In this document: positions 43,733 through 52,142 of the stretch, piece by piece | Numbering within the stretch: the stretch's first letter is position 1 | Layout: each line of letters begins with the position of its first letter | NCBI RefSeq assembly: GCF_034932185.1 | Contig: NZ_JAYGHW010000065.1 | Span: 62,001 to 126,000, forward strand | DNA from: Spirulina sp034932185 | Lineage (GTDB): Bacteria; Cyanobacteriota; Cyanobacteriia; Cyanobacteriales; Spirulinaceae | Direction: 5' to 3' | Length of the DNA stretch: 64,000 bases | The notes under the pieces: model-generated | The model's database searches: none | What the model was told of the DNA's origin: nothing | The model's input: only the letters and a program-made list of their open reading frames with translations | Program-made: the position numbers and the translations under genes

Positions 43733-44386
43733 TTAACTCAGCACGCCAATGGGGCATTCTATGCCTGTTCCCCCAAGGCCGCAGTACCCATTGGGATTTT
43801 TGGCCAGGTATTGCTGGTGATAGTCTTCGGCATAGTAGAAGGGGGGCGCATCAAGGATTTCTGTGGTGATATCCCCATAGTTGGCTTGGTGGATGACCGC
43901 TTGATAGGCTTGTTTCGAGGCGATCGCCCCCTCCCGTTGCCCATCAGAATAGACGTAAATCCCAGAGCGGTATTGCGTGCCGGTATCATTGCCTTGGCGC
44001 ATCCCTTGGGTGGGGTTGTGGCTTTCCCAAAACACCTTGAGGAGTTGTTCATAGCTAATCACAGTGGGATCATAAACCACCAAGACCACCTCATTATGGC
44101 CCGTCATCCCCGTACAAACTTCTTGATAGGTGGGGTTGGGGGTACTCCCCGCTGCATAACCAACAGCGGTGGAATAAACCCCCTTCAGTTGCCAAAATTT
44201 CCGCTCGGCCCCCCAAAAACACCCCAAGCCAAACAGGGCTAATTCCATCCCCTCAGGGAAGGGGGCTTGTAATGAATTGCCATTGACGTAGTGTTTGGCC
44301 GGGACGGGGATTGCCGTTGACCGTCCCGGCAGTGCTTCCTCAGGGGAGGGGATCGTTAATTTTTTACCAAAACCAAATAAGCCCAT
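43733..44386 (-). CDS. msrA: peptide methionine sulfoxide reductase A
   Basis: This 217-residue enzyme reduces S-methionine sulfoxide in proteins. The catalytic Cys is in LGCFWGAERKFW. Substrate-site residues lie in SHNPTQGMRQGNDTGTQYRS and the C-terminal recycling Cys is in NGYCGLGGTGIECPIG. The start at 44386 (MGLFGFGKK) follows the cyanobacterial family. Its promoter region is shared with the divergent Met-rich repeat protein gene 327 bp away. Confidence 0.94.
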   Translation of the reverse strand: MGLFGFGKKLTIPSPEEALPGRSTAIPVPAKHYVNGNSLQAPFPEGMELALFGLGCFWGAERKFWQLKGVYSTAVGYAAGSTPNPTYQEVCTGMTGHNEVVLVVYDPTVISYEQLLKVFWESHNPTQGMRQGNDTGTQYRSGIYVYSDGQREGAIASKQAYQAVIHQANYGDITTEILDAPPFYYAEDYHQQYLAKNPNGYCGLGGTGIECPIGVLS

Positions 44387-44712
44387 AACCATCATCCTGA
44401 ACAGTGTTCTGTATTTCCCTACTCTAGCGGAGGAATGGGGTGGATTGGGGCGGGGCTAACCTCAAGGGAGCGGAGGGCGATCCCGATCACCCCCCATTGG
44501 GATCATCTGTCAAAATTCATTGACATTGCGATCCCCACCCTGCCGATCCTCTCGTTGATCGGGGGCAATTTCGATGGGATTGATCCCCTTGGCCCCTTGA
44601 CCATCTTGAGGGAAATTCCGTAGATAGTAGAGCAAAGCTATCCTTCTCGTTTGCTAAGAGAGCGATCGCTTTCTTCCCATTTGTGGTAGAAACCCGATTT
44701 ACAGAAGTAACA
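44387..44712. promoter_or_regulatory. divergent regulatory region between msrA and the Met-rich protein gene
   Basis: This 326-bp gap contains a palindrome GTCAA-N6-TTGAC at 44509-44524, a candidate operator. A further hairpin (CCGATC...GATCGG near 44552-44570) and a GATCCC/GGGATC inverted repeat near 44478-44504 are present. One HIP1 octamer lies near 44661. No ORF with a plausible start is present. The position suits coordinated control of both genes. Confidence 0.4.
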
Positions 44713-46938
44713 ATGGCCCAACAACGCCAACCCCTCGAAGAATTGACACTGCGGCAACTTCGTAAAGTTGCCAGTGACTATAACATTTCTCGATATAGTC
44801 GAATGCGCAAATCGCAGCTTCTCACTGCGATTCAAGCCATTGAAATGGAACAAACTCTTCCTTCTTCTCATAACCTGATCGCGAGCCAACCAACCGAGGA
44901 AAAAACAGCAGTGGAAGCATCAAAATTTGAAGTCGGCCAACGAGACCTAATCGAAGCAAGTTTAGCTTCTGTGGATGAAAATCTACCCGACTTACCCAGT
45001 GGATACGGCGAAAGTTGTATCGTCCTCATGCCCCGCGATCCCCAATGGTGTTATGCCTATTGGGACATTACCAATGAGCAAAAAGAAACGCTCCGTCGTC
45101 AAGGGGGGCAACAGTTAGCCCTGCGGATCTACGATGTCACCAACATCAATCTGGCGGAGCAAAACCCCCACAATACCCAAGAATATCCCTGCGACGAGCT
45201 AGCCCGGGATTGGTACATTCCGATCCCGATTAGCGATCGCGAATACCGCGTTGAGATTGGCTACCGCTGCATGGATGGCCGCTGGCTCACCCTGGCCCGT
45301 TCCGGCGTGGTGCGCGTACCCCCCGTCTACCCCTCTGATTGGATTGAAGACCGCTTTATGACCGTGGAATGGGATCAAAATCTCGTCGGTCAATCCATCC
45401 ACCACTTCGATCAAATCGGGGGCGAAAGTATTGAAGATGAAATCCGTCGTCGGATGCGGGAATTGGAAGAAGTAGCCGCCACGAAACGCCAAGCCGGTTC
45501 AGTGTTCTACGGTGAAGATTCCCTCAGTTCCTATGTTTTCCCCTCAGGTATGGGCAAATGGGCATCTGGTTCAGGAATGTCCGGTGTTGGAATGTCTGGG
45601 GCGGGAATGTCCGGCGCGGCGATCTCTGGCGCAGGGATGTCTGGGGCCGGCTTAACGATGTCTGGAGCGGGAGTATCAGGAGCGGGAATGTCCGGGGCCG
45701 GCTTAACGATGTCCGGTGCAGGGGTTTCCGGTGCAGGAATGTCGGGCATGGGGATGACCGCCTCCGGCATGGGGGGCGAGATGTCCGGGGCTGGCTTTGG
45801 CGTTTCCGGCATGGGCATGATGTCCGGCTTTGGTATGGGCGAAACCCTCGTTTCCGGCATGGGCATGATGTCCGGCATGGGCATGATGTCGGGCTTTGGT
45901 ATGGGTGAAACCCTTGTTTCCGGCATGGGCATGATGTCCGGCATGGGCATGATGTCGGGCTTCGGTATGGGTGAAACCCTCGTTTCCGGCATGGGCATGA
46001 TGTCCGGAGCCGGATTAACGATGTCAGGCATGGGTCTAACGGCTTCTGGTATGGGCATGATGTCCGGTGCTGGTTTAACTGCTTCTGGGATGGGTTTAAC
46101 CGCTTCCGGGATGGGGATGATGTCCGGGATGGGGATGATGTCCGGCGCGGGTTTAACGATGTCCGGCATGGGTTTAACCGCCTCTGGCATGGGTCTAACT
46201 GCTTCTGGGATGGGCTTAACTGCTTCCGGCGTGGGGATGATGTCCGGGATGGGGATGATGTCCGGTGTGGGCATGGTTTCCGGGATGGGGATGATGTCTG
46301 GTGCGGGCTTAACCGCCTCTGGCATGGGCTTAACCGCCTCTGGCATGGGCTTAACCGCCTCTGGCATGGGGATGATGTCCGGGGCTGGGATGATGTCCGG
46401 CATGGGTATGATGTCTGGTGCGGGTTTAACCATGTCCGGCATGGGCTTAACGGCCTCTGGCATGGGTTTAACGATGTCCGGAGCCGGATTAACGATGTCC
46501 GGCATGGGTCTAACTGCTTCCGGGATGGGGATGATGTCTGGGGCTGGGATGATGTCCGGCATGGGCATGATGTCCGGGGCCGGAATGAGCAGCTTAACGA
46601 TGTCCGGGATGGGAATGTCCGGCGTGGGCTTCTCTGCCTCTGCCCCCCCGATTCGCCCCCGTAAATTCTGGCTGGTGGCGGATGCGGAACTGATTATCTA
46701 TGGGGCAACGGAACCTGATGCTACCGTCACCATTGGCGGTCGCCCGATTAAGCTCAATGAAGATGGTACATTCCGCTTCCAAATGTCGTTCCAGGATGGG
46801 GAATTGGATTATCCGATTATGGCGATCGCCTCCGATGGGGAGCAAACCCGCGCCATCCACATGAAGTTTGAGCGCGGCACACCGTCGCGCCACACCAACA
46901 CGAAGGAAGAAGCCACCCTCGAATGGTTTGATGCCTAG
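44713..46938 (+). CDS. Rho-N/DUF4912 protein with about 350-residue Met-rich SGMGLTA repeat
   Basis: This protein of about 741 residues starts with a Rho N-terminal-like helix-extension-helix (LEELTLRQLRKVASDYNI, residues 5-45). A DUF4912 domain follows at about 85-215 (IVLMPRDPQWCYAYWDIT, DWYIPIPISDREYRVEIGY). Residues about 285-640 are degenerate 6/7-residue repeats (SGMGMM, SGAGLTM, SGMGLTA) with three longer SGFGMGETLV units. A C-terminal beta domain begins RKFWLVADAELIIYG. By hand count the repeat holds close to 87 Met. ATG 44713 fits the family start; a GTG at 44683 is in frame. The function is unknown. Confidence 0.85.
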   Translation: MAQQRQPLEELTLRQLRKVASDYNISRYSRMRKSQLLTAIQAIEMEQTLPSSHNLIASQPTEEKTAVEASKFEVGQRDLIEASLASVDENLPDLPSGYGESCIVLMPRDPQWCYAYWDITNEQKETLRRQGGQQLALRIYDVTNINLAEQNPHNTQEYPCDELARDWYIPIPISDREYRVEIGYRCMDGRWLTLARSGVVRVPPVYPSDWIEDRFMTVEWDQNLVGQSIHHFDQIGGESIEDEIRRRMRELEEVAATKRQAGSVFYGEDSLSSYVFPSGMGKWASGSGMSGVGMSGAGMSGAAISGAGMSGAGLTMSGAGVSGAGMSGAGLTMSGAGVSGAGMSGMGMTASGMGGEMSGAGFGVSGMGMMSGFGMGETLVSGMGMMSGMGMMSGFGMGETLVSGMGMMSGMGMMSGFGMGETLVSGMGMMSGAGLTMSGMGLTASGMGMMSGAGLTASGMGLTASGMGMMSGMGMMSGAGLTMSGMGLTASGMGLTASGMGLTASGVGMMSGMGMMSGVGMVSGMGMMSGAGLTASGMGLTASGMGLTASGMGMMSGAGMMSGMGMMSGAGLTMSGMGLTASGMGLTMSGAGLTMSGMGLTASGMGMMSGAGMMSGMGMMSGAGMSSLTMSGMGMSGVGFSASAPPIRPRKFWLVADAELIIYGATEPDATVTIGGRPIKLNEDGTFRFQMSFQDGELDYPIMAIASDGEQTRAIHMKFERGTPSRHTNTKEEATLEWFDA

Positions 46939-47135
46939 ATCCCCCCTGCCCCCCTTAAAAAGGGGGGTGAAGAAAAAACCCCCTTTTTAAGCTTTTTAAG
47001 GGGGGTGAAGAAAAAACCCCCTTTTTAAGCTTTTTAAGGGGGGTGAAGAAAAAACCCCCTTTTTAAGCTTTTTAAGGGGGGTGAAGAAAAAACCCCCTTT
47101 TTAAGGGGGTCGGCGTAGCCGGGGGGATCCTCAGG
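46938..47135. repeat. 38-bp tandem array of palindromes after the Met-rich gene
   Basis: Directly after the stop codon lies GATCCCCCCTGCCCCCCTT-AAAAAGGGGGG. About three and a half copies of a 38-bp unit follow, built from GGGGGGTGAAGAAAAAAC, CCCCTTTTTAAGC and TTTTTAA. The array ends with AAGGGGGTCGGCGTAGCCGG-GGGGATCC, the inverse of the element near 41578-41605. The unit boundaries at 46991, 47029 and 47067 fix the 38-bp period. It is not a CRISPR because no spacers exist. Confidence 0.9.
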
Positions 47136-47240
47136 ATTAAAACGAAGCAGAATAGCGGCAAAAAAGAGGGGGCCTTCAGGCCCCCTGTTGTGGGATGGAT
47201 GATGCCGGGGTAGGAAAGTCTGCCCCGGATTTTTTGAAGT

Positions 47241-47615
47241 TTAGATTGCCAATTGCAGCGCGGGTTCATCGGCCGGAATACCCCGGTCAATTTCTTGAAC
47301 ATCGACCTTCTGGGCTTGAAGCGCGTTACGCAGGACTTCCGCTGCGACTTTGGGCTTGCCTGCACCACAGAAGAAAAAGTCAGCGGCAAAATAGCCATAT
47401 TCGGGCCAGGTGTGAATTGCAATGTGAGACTCAGCTAGGGTCGCCGTTGCAGTCACGCCGTGGGGACTAAACTGGTGTACACACAGGTCGATCAAGGTTG
47501 CTTCGCCTGCATCAATGGCATCAATCAACGCCCGGCGAATGCGTTCCGGGTCGTTCAGCAGCGTTGCGGGTGCTTGCCATGCCTCAACAACCAGATGGGT
47601 TCCCACTTTTTTCAT
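47241..47615 (-). CDS. speD: S-adenosylmethionine decarboxylase proenzyme
   Basis: This 124-residue class 1b proenzyme self-cleaves to form a pyruvoyl cofactor. The cleavage site Glu-Ser is in LAESHIAIHTWPE with Ser63; His68 and Cys83 (FFFCGAGKP) complete the processing set at the family-typical positions. It supplies decarboxylated SAM for spermidine synthesis. No spermidine synthase gene is in the window. The start at 47615 gives MKKVGTHLVVEAW. Confidence 0.94.
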   Translation of the reverse strand: MKKVGTHLVVEAWQAPATLLNDPERIRRALIDAIDAGEATLIDLCVHQFSPHGVTATATLAESHIAIHTWPEYGYFAADFFFCGAGKPKVAAEVLRNALQAQKVDVQEIDRGIPADEPALQLAI

Positions 47616-47737
47616 TCTTCTCTTTTGACTCCACAAAGCGTGTGCATCTTCCTATTTTAATCCCCCCAGTGAACAGATGCTGCTTTTTTCCCTTTTTTGA
47701 TCCAAAAAGGGGGAGAAATACCTAGGTAGAAGGAAGG

Positions 47738-47760
47738 ACGAAAGATTTTTCGCCCCTACC
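47738..47760. repeat. simple REP palindrome
   Basis: GACGAAAGATTTTTCGCC-CCTAC, the uninterrupted form of the compound element, lies in the gap between speD and the pentapeptide protein gene. It is useful as the reference for where the 24-base insert sits in the four compound copies. Confidence 0.8.
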
Positions 47761-47813
47761 TATCCAGGCGGTAGAGCCGTCAAAACCCATTGCCATAGCA
47801 CCCAGAGGATCGC

Positions 47814-48797
47814 TTATCCGCCTAAAATGGCGGCTTCATTGAGGGGTGTGCCGGTGCAGATAGCCAAACTTAGGTTTGCGCCGATAAAATTTGCGCCTTT
47901 GACGGCGGCATGGCTGAGGTTTGCGCCGGTTAATTGGGCGAACAGTAGGCCAGTTTTGGCTAAGATCGCCCCGTGGAGATTGGCTTCAGTGAGGTCAGCG
48001 CTCAGGAGGTTGGCGCTGGTGAGGTTAGCCCGTTGAAGTTGGGTTTGACGGAGCGTTGCCCCATGGAGATCAGCGCCGATTAGTTGCGCCCCTCGCAGAT
48101 TGGCTCCATCCAGTTGAGCATTGCTGAGGTTTGCCCCTTCGAGGATCGCCCCTTGGAGGTTCGCGCTTGTTAAATCTGCCCCCCGCAGATCCGCATAACT
48201 GAGGTTTGCGCCCCGTAGATTAGCGCCGGGGAGTTGGGCATGGTTGAAGTAGCTGCGAATGGCGATCGCCCCTTGGAAATTCCCCCCTGGACTCTTGAGG
48301 TGGGTGGCCATAATTTGCACCAATACCGTCTGGCTAAAATCTGCACCGGGAAGATCAGCACGGGTTAAAGTCGCTCCGGTGAGGTCGGCCCCATGGAAGC
48401 GGGGGCGATCGCCCACCAAATCCAGACCCCGACTATTAATCAACGTGGCATGGTTAAAACAGGCTTGGGAGACTTCCGCCCCTCCCCAAGCCAAACCACT
48501 GAGGTTTGCCCGCGTCCAATCTGATTGCGCTAAACGGCTATGACTAAGGTTTAAACCAATCCCTAGACATTGATTGGCCTTCACCCCTTGCAAGTCTGCC
48601 CATTGCAGATTCACCTCCAGGAGTTGAGCCTGTTCGAGGGTGGCTTTAGGGAGGGTTGCCCCTTGGAGAATGCTGTGGTTGAGAATGCTGTGGTTGAGGC
48701 TGGCCTTGGGCAGGGTCAACTGCTCGAACTGGCGATCGCCATTGCGATACTGGGCTAAAAACTCAGAAACAGATTGCGGACTAGGGCTGGGTTGCAT
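47814..48797 (-). CDS. cytoplasmic pentapeptide-repeat protein
   Basis: This 327-residue protein has no signal peptide. Pentapeptide repeats A(N/D)LxX span about 35-320, interrupted near 115-135 (GLDLVGDRPRFHGADL). A short N-terminal segment reads SVSEFLAQYRNGDRQFEQL. It forms a right-handed beta helix. Other members mimic DNA or act as scaffolds, but nothing here fixes a role. Codons are GC-rich like the neighbours. Confidence 0.85.
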   Translation of the reverse strand: MQPSPSPQSVSEFLAQYRNGDRQFEQLTLPKASLNHSILNHSILQGATLPKATLEQAQLLEVNLQWADLQGVKANQCLGIGLNLSHSRLAQSDWTRANLSGLAWGGAEVSQACFNHATLINSRGLDLVGDRPRFHGADLTGATLTRADLPGADFSQTVLVQIMATHLKSPGGNFQGAIAIRSYFNHAQLPGANLRGANLSYADLRGADLTSANLQGAILEGANLSNAQLDGANLRGAQLIGADLHGATLRQTQLQRANLTSANLLSADLTEANLHGAILAKTGLLFAQLTGANLSHAAVKGANFIGANLSLAICTGTPLNEAAILGG

Positions 48798-49245
48798 AAA
48801 AATTTTTTAATGGTAAACAGATGATCAAACGGGTTAGATTTGATCCAGGGGTAGGCATTGAGGCTCAAAGTGCTGTAGCGATCGCCACAAACGTGCAATC
48901 TTGAAAAGGCCACTACAACAGAGCTAATAGCCAACCCCAGATACTGTACCAATCGGGCTTAGGGATTAAAAATACGAGTTCAACGGTTGCGTCTGGGGGC
49001 GCAACAGGGACACTTGGCTCTACCTCACGGCTCGGCATACAAAAATTAGGATTAAGAAGGGTGGGGAAAGTAACACGCTCTTTGTACTCTAAAGATAATC
49101 TGTCTCTGTTCTGGAATGCAACAGTGGGGGAGGAGGGAGGAGGGAGGAGGGAGGAGGGAGGAGTGAGTTCTAAAACTTCCATCTGTTCCCCGTTCCCCGT
49201 TCCCTGTTCCCCGTTCCCTGTTCCCTACCCTCTCTCCTCTACCCT
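48798..49245. other. 448-bp gap with heptamer repeats
   Basis: The gap contains GGAGGGA tandem repeats (49130-49163) and TTCCCCG/TTCCCTG heptamers (49184-49228) ending about 18 bp before the CHAD start codon. A minus-strand open frame (48913-49182) encodes a short hydrophobic end but shows no domain. I cannot support a gene here. Confidence 0.55.
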
Positions 49246-50169
49246 ATGAATTACCCAACCTCCACCACCGCCCAAACCTTGGGTGATTGGGCCTATGTGG
49301 CGATCGCCACCCATTTCGACACGGTTTGCACCCATGAACCGGAAGTCCTCAAGGGCAAAGACCCGGAGGCGGTTCACCAAATGCGAGTGGGAATGCGTCG
49401 TCTCCGCTCTGCTCTTGCGGGTTTTGCCCCTGCCTTGGATCTCCCTCCAGTGATCCAGGGCCGCAGAATTGGGAAAGTGGCTCGAATTTTAGGCCGGCTC
49501 CGGGATCTCGATGTATTGAGCGAAACCCTGTTTAACCATTATGCCCTGGCGATTCCGCCCCAAGAGCAAAAATGTTTAGAGGCGATCGCCTCTGTCACCC
49601 GCAAACAACATAAACAGCGCCTTAAATCCGTCCGCCGCGCCCTCACCCACAAAGGCCATTATCAAACCCTCCACACCGCCTTTAACCAATGGCTGGCCAC
49701 CCCTAGCTATTACCCCATCGCTAACGCTCCCATTGCTTTAGTCTTAGCGGATTTACTCGCCCCCCAAGTGAGTAAATTCCTCCTCCATCCAGGGTTTTTT
49801 CTCTCTCCTGAAGCTGCTTTAGCTGAAATTGAAGTTCTCCATGATCTGCGCAAACTAGGGAAAGAAACCCGTTATCAACTAGAGTTATTTGCCTCGTTTT
49901 ATGGTGAGCCTTACCATACCCATTTGAAACAGATTAAAAAAATTCAATCAGTGTTAGGAGATTTACAGGATAGCTATGTGTTGGAGGAGTTTTTACAGTA
50001 CCAATTGAAACAACCCCTAGGGGAAGTATTGCCGGACGTGATGGCCCAATTAGAGAGCGATCGCACCAAATCCCTCACCGCTTGGCACAGTCTCCAGCAC
50101 ATTTACAATTCCCCTCAATCCCGCCACGAACTCCATCAAGCGGTACAATTCCCCCTCACCGGAGCCTAG
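49246..50169 (+). CDS. CHAD domain protein
   Basis: This 307-residue all-helical protein has the CHAD signature with conserved His and basic residues: AVHQMRVGMRRLRSAL, ILGRLRDLDVLSE, LRKLGKETRYQLELF and LGDLQDSYVLEEFL. CHAD domains bind inorganic polyphosphate through their conserved basic surface. No CYTH/thiamine triphosphatase partner is adjacent. A TTCCCCG heptamer array precedes the start codon, and its stop codon (TAG, 50167-50169) is the first three bases of a simple REP palindrome. Confidence 0.9.
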   Translation: MNYPTSTTAQTLGDWAYVAIATHFDTVCTHEPEVLKGKDPEAVHQMRVGMRRLRSALAGFAPALDLPPVIQGRRIGKVARILGRLRDLDVLSETLFNHYALAIPPQEQKCLEAIASVTRKQHKQRLKSVRRALTHKGHYQTLHTAFNQWLATPSYYPIANAPIALVLADLLAPQVSKFLLHPGFFLSPEAALAEIEVLHDLRKLGKETRYQLELFASFYGEPYHTHLKQIKKIQSVLGDLQDSYVLEEFLQYQLKQPLGEVLPDVMAQLESDRTKSLTAWHSLQHIYNSPQSRHELHQAVQFPLTGA

Positions 50170-50192
50170 GGCGAAAAATTTTTCGCCCCTAC
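50167..50192. repeat. simple REP palindrome supplying the CHAD stop codon
   Basis: TAGGGCGAAAAATTTTT-CGCCCCTAC lies here. Its first three bases are the stop codon of the CHAD gene. Confidence 0.88.
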
Positions 50193-50218
50193 AGTTTTGA
50201 TATTATTACGATCAACCC

Positions 50219-51193
50219 ATGTCTATCCCTCCTCCCCCCCCTGATCACATCGGCTGGCCCTGGACAGCAGAGCCACCGCCCTTAACCCCGTTGCCCCGCT
50301 ATCCGAAAATTACGGTAGTGACCCCGAGTTTTAATCAAGGGCAATATTTAGAAGCCCTGATCCGCTCGGTATTGCTGCAAAGCTATCCCAATTGTGAACT
50401 CTTGGTCTTTGATGGGGGGAGTGGCGATCGCACCCTCGAAATTTTACAAAAATACGACGGTTTAATCCAATGGGTGAGCCAAAAAGATCGCGGTCAATCC
50501 GATGCCGTTAATCAGGGGTTAGACCAAGCCACGGGGGAATTGGTGGGTTGGCAAAATTCTGATGATCTTTACGGCCCCCATGCCTTCTATTTTGCTGCCC
50601 AAGCCTGGCTCAACCAGCCCGAAAGTGATGTGATCTATGGCAAAATTGATCACATCAATGAAGCGGGAGATTATTTATTTGCCTATCCCGTTCAACCGGC
50701 AACGGTGGCCAATATGATCCCCTATTCCGCTGTCACCAATCACAGCATTTTTCTCAGCCAAACTGTAATTCAAGCCCAGGAACGGCTGGATTTGAACTAT
50801 CACCATTGTATGGATCAAGAGTTTATTTTACGCTTGCTCCTCAAGGGATACAAATTCACATTTGAGCCGAATATTCTCGCCTATTGGCGATTACATGATC
50901 AAAGCAAATCGAGCCAACAGATGGAAACCTGGGCGCGGGAGGCCTTTCGGCTCTGTGAACGGGTTTATGGCGATGCTCAGATCGAGGCGGCCATTCGCGA
51001 GCAGGCTCAAGATTGCCTCTATAGTTTATGTCGGGATAGTTTTGCCAAAGGGCGGATGGCGGTATTTCAGGAGCAAATTGGGGCGCTGCGATCGCACTTT
51101 GGCCCCCTGCCTTGGGAATTGCGGTTTAAGGCTGCCTTTGCCCGTTTACCGGGGGCGAAGGTGATCATTGATGCCAAGGCGAAATGGAGGTAA
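50219..51193 (+). CDS. GT2-family glycosyltransferase
   Basis: This 324-residue protein has a GT-A fold: KITVVTPSFNQGQYLEALI, VFDGGSGDRTLEIL, GQSDAVNQGL and the donor-metal segment WQNSDDLYGP. A later acceptor-side motif is CMDQEFILRLLLKG. It probably transfers a sugar to a polysaccharide or glycolipid. It is followed after 4 bp by a second nucleotide-sugar-type transferase, so both likely act in one envelope-glycan pathway. Confidence 0.9.
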   Translation: MSIPPPPPDHIGWPWTAEPPPLTPLPRYPKITVVTPSFNQGQYLEALIRSVLLQSYPNCELLVFDGGSGDRTLEILQKYDGLIQWVSQKDRGQSDAVNQGLDQATGELVGWQNSDDLYGPHAFYFAAQAWLNQPESDVIYGKIDHINEAGDYLFAYPVQPATVANMIPYSAVTNHSIFLSQTVIQAQERLDLNYHHCMDQEFILRLLLKGYKFTFEPNILAYWRLHDQSKSSQQMETWAREAFRLCERVYGDAQIEAAIREQAQDCLYSLCRDSFAKGRMAVFQEQIGALRSHFGPLPWELRFKAAFARLPGAKVIIDAKAKWR

Positions 51194-51197
51194 ACAG

Positions 51198-52037
51198 ATG
51201 GTGAATTGGGGGTATCGGGCGGCCCGGTGGAAGGGCGAGGGGATGCGGTGGTGGTATGGGCGGCGCTTGGCCCAAATCAGCCAGCGGCCCCTCAATGGGG
51301 GGCCAAGGTTTGCCGCGTCGGTCTATGCCCTCTCCTGTGGGCGGGATTTACCGGAACAGGTGGCCAGCGTGCGATCGCTCCTCCAATCTGTTGGCGTACC
51401 GGATCGCTATGTGATTGTTTCCGATGGCAGCCATCGGTTAGCGGAGATTGAACTGCTGCGGCGGATTCACCCCTGTATTAGCGTCGTTCCCTTGGCAGAA
51501 TTTGCCGATCCAGCCCTACCGCCCGCCGTGGCAGACTATGCCGCCCTCAATCCCATGGGCAAAAAGTTAACAATGATCCTCTCCATCCCCATCGACGGGC
51601 CGACGATCTACAGTGATTCCGATATTTTCTTTTTTCCCGGCGGGCCATCACTCCCGGAACTGTTGACCGCCAATCCGGGGCAATCCTACTATCTCCCCGA
51701 TGCCGATCCCGCCTTTGATCAGCGCATTTTGCAGGGAATCCCCCCACAGGAACCGATCAATGGCGGCTTTATCATCTTTGGCCATCCCCCCGACTGGTCG
51801 GAAGCCATGGCCCGCTTCCTCGCCCTCGATGCCCCCCCCAACTACTTCACCGAACAAACGATGATGCACCTAACGCTCCATCGGGATGGGGCCAAACCGT
51901 TACCTTTAGATCGCTATGTGATGGCGCGGGATGATGAATTTCAGTGGGGCGATCGCTACGCTGGGGCCGGGATTGTGTTACGCCATTATGTTACGCCAGT
52001 ACGGTATAAGTTTTGGGGGAATTGGGGGTATTTGTAA
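51198..52037 (+). CDS. nucleotide-diphospho-sugar transferase-like protein
   Basis: This protein of about 279 residues has a GT-A-like fold with YALSCGRDLPEQVASVRSL, VIVSDGSHR and an apparent DxD in IYSDSDIFFF. Later motifs NGGFIIFGHPPDW and EQTMMHLTLH resemble GT8-like or capsular transferases. A GGAGG at 51186-51190 sits 7 bases before ATG 51198; an earlier ATG at 51168 lies inside the preceding gene. It is co-transcribed with the GT2 gene. Specificity is unknown. Confidence 0.78.
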   Translation: MVNWGYRAARWKGEGMRWWYGRRLAQISQRPLNGGPRFAASVYALSCGRDLPEQVASVRSLLQSVGVPDRYVIVSDGSHRLAEIELLRRIHPCISVVPLAEFADPALPPAVADYAALNPMGKKLTMILSIPIDGPTIYSDSDIFFFPGGPSLPELLTANPGQSYYLPDADPAFDQRILQGIPPQEPINGGFIIFGHPPDWSEAMARFLALDAPPNYFTEQTMMHLTLHRDGAKPLPLDRYVMARDDEFQWGDRYAGAGIVLRHYVTPVRYKFWGNWGYL

Positions 52038-52068
52038 GGGAATGGGGAACAGTTGAAAGTTTAGATCT

Positions 52069-52101
52069 CACTTCCCACTTCCCACTTCCCACTTCCCACT
52101 T
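52069..52101. repeat. CACTTCC heptamer tandem repeat
   Basis: About four and a half copies of CACTTCC lie 50-80 bp upstream of the gamma-glutamyltransferase-like gene start. Confidence 0.85.
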
Positions 52102-52142
52102 CTCCCTCCTCTTTCCTATATCCTACGAGCCAAGTCCGTTGA

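Noticed and set aside
45531..46568. 345-codon open frame antisense to the Met-rich repeat gene
   Set aside because: It is a by-product of the repeat: the complement of ATG-TCC-GGC codons has no stops and yields a monotonous PMPDI/PAPDI pattern. The DUF4912 frame on the plus strand has real domains at both ends.
46965..47100. possible CRISPR array
   Set aside because: The 38-bp units follow one another without unique spacers, no cas genes are near, and the unit is itself a palindrome of the local element family.
48913..49182. minus-strand ORF in the 448-bp gap
   Set aside because: It partly translates a GGAGGGA repeat, has no recognisable domain and no ribosome-binding site.
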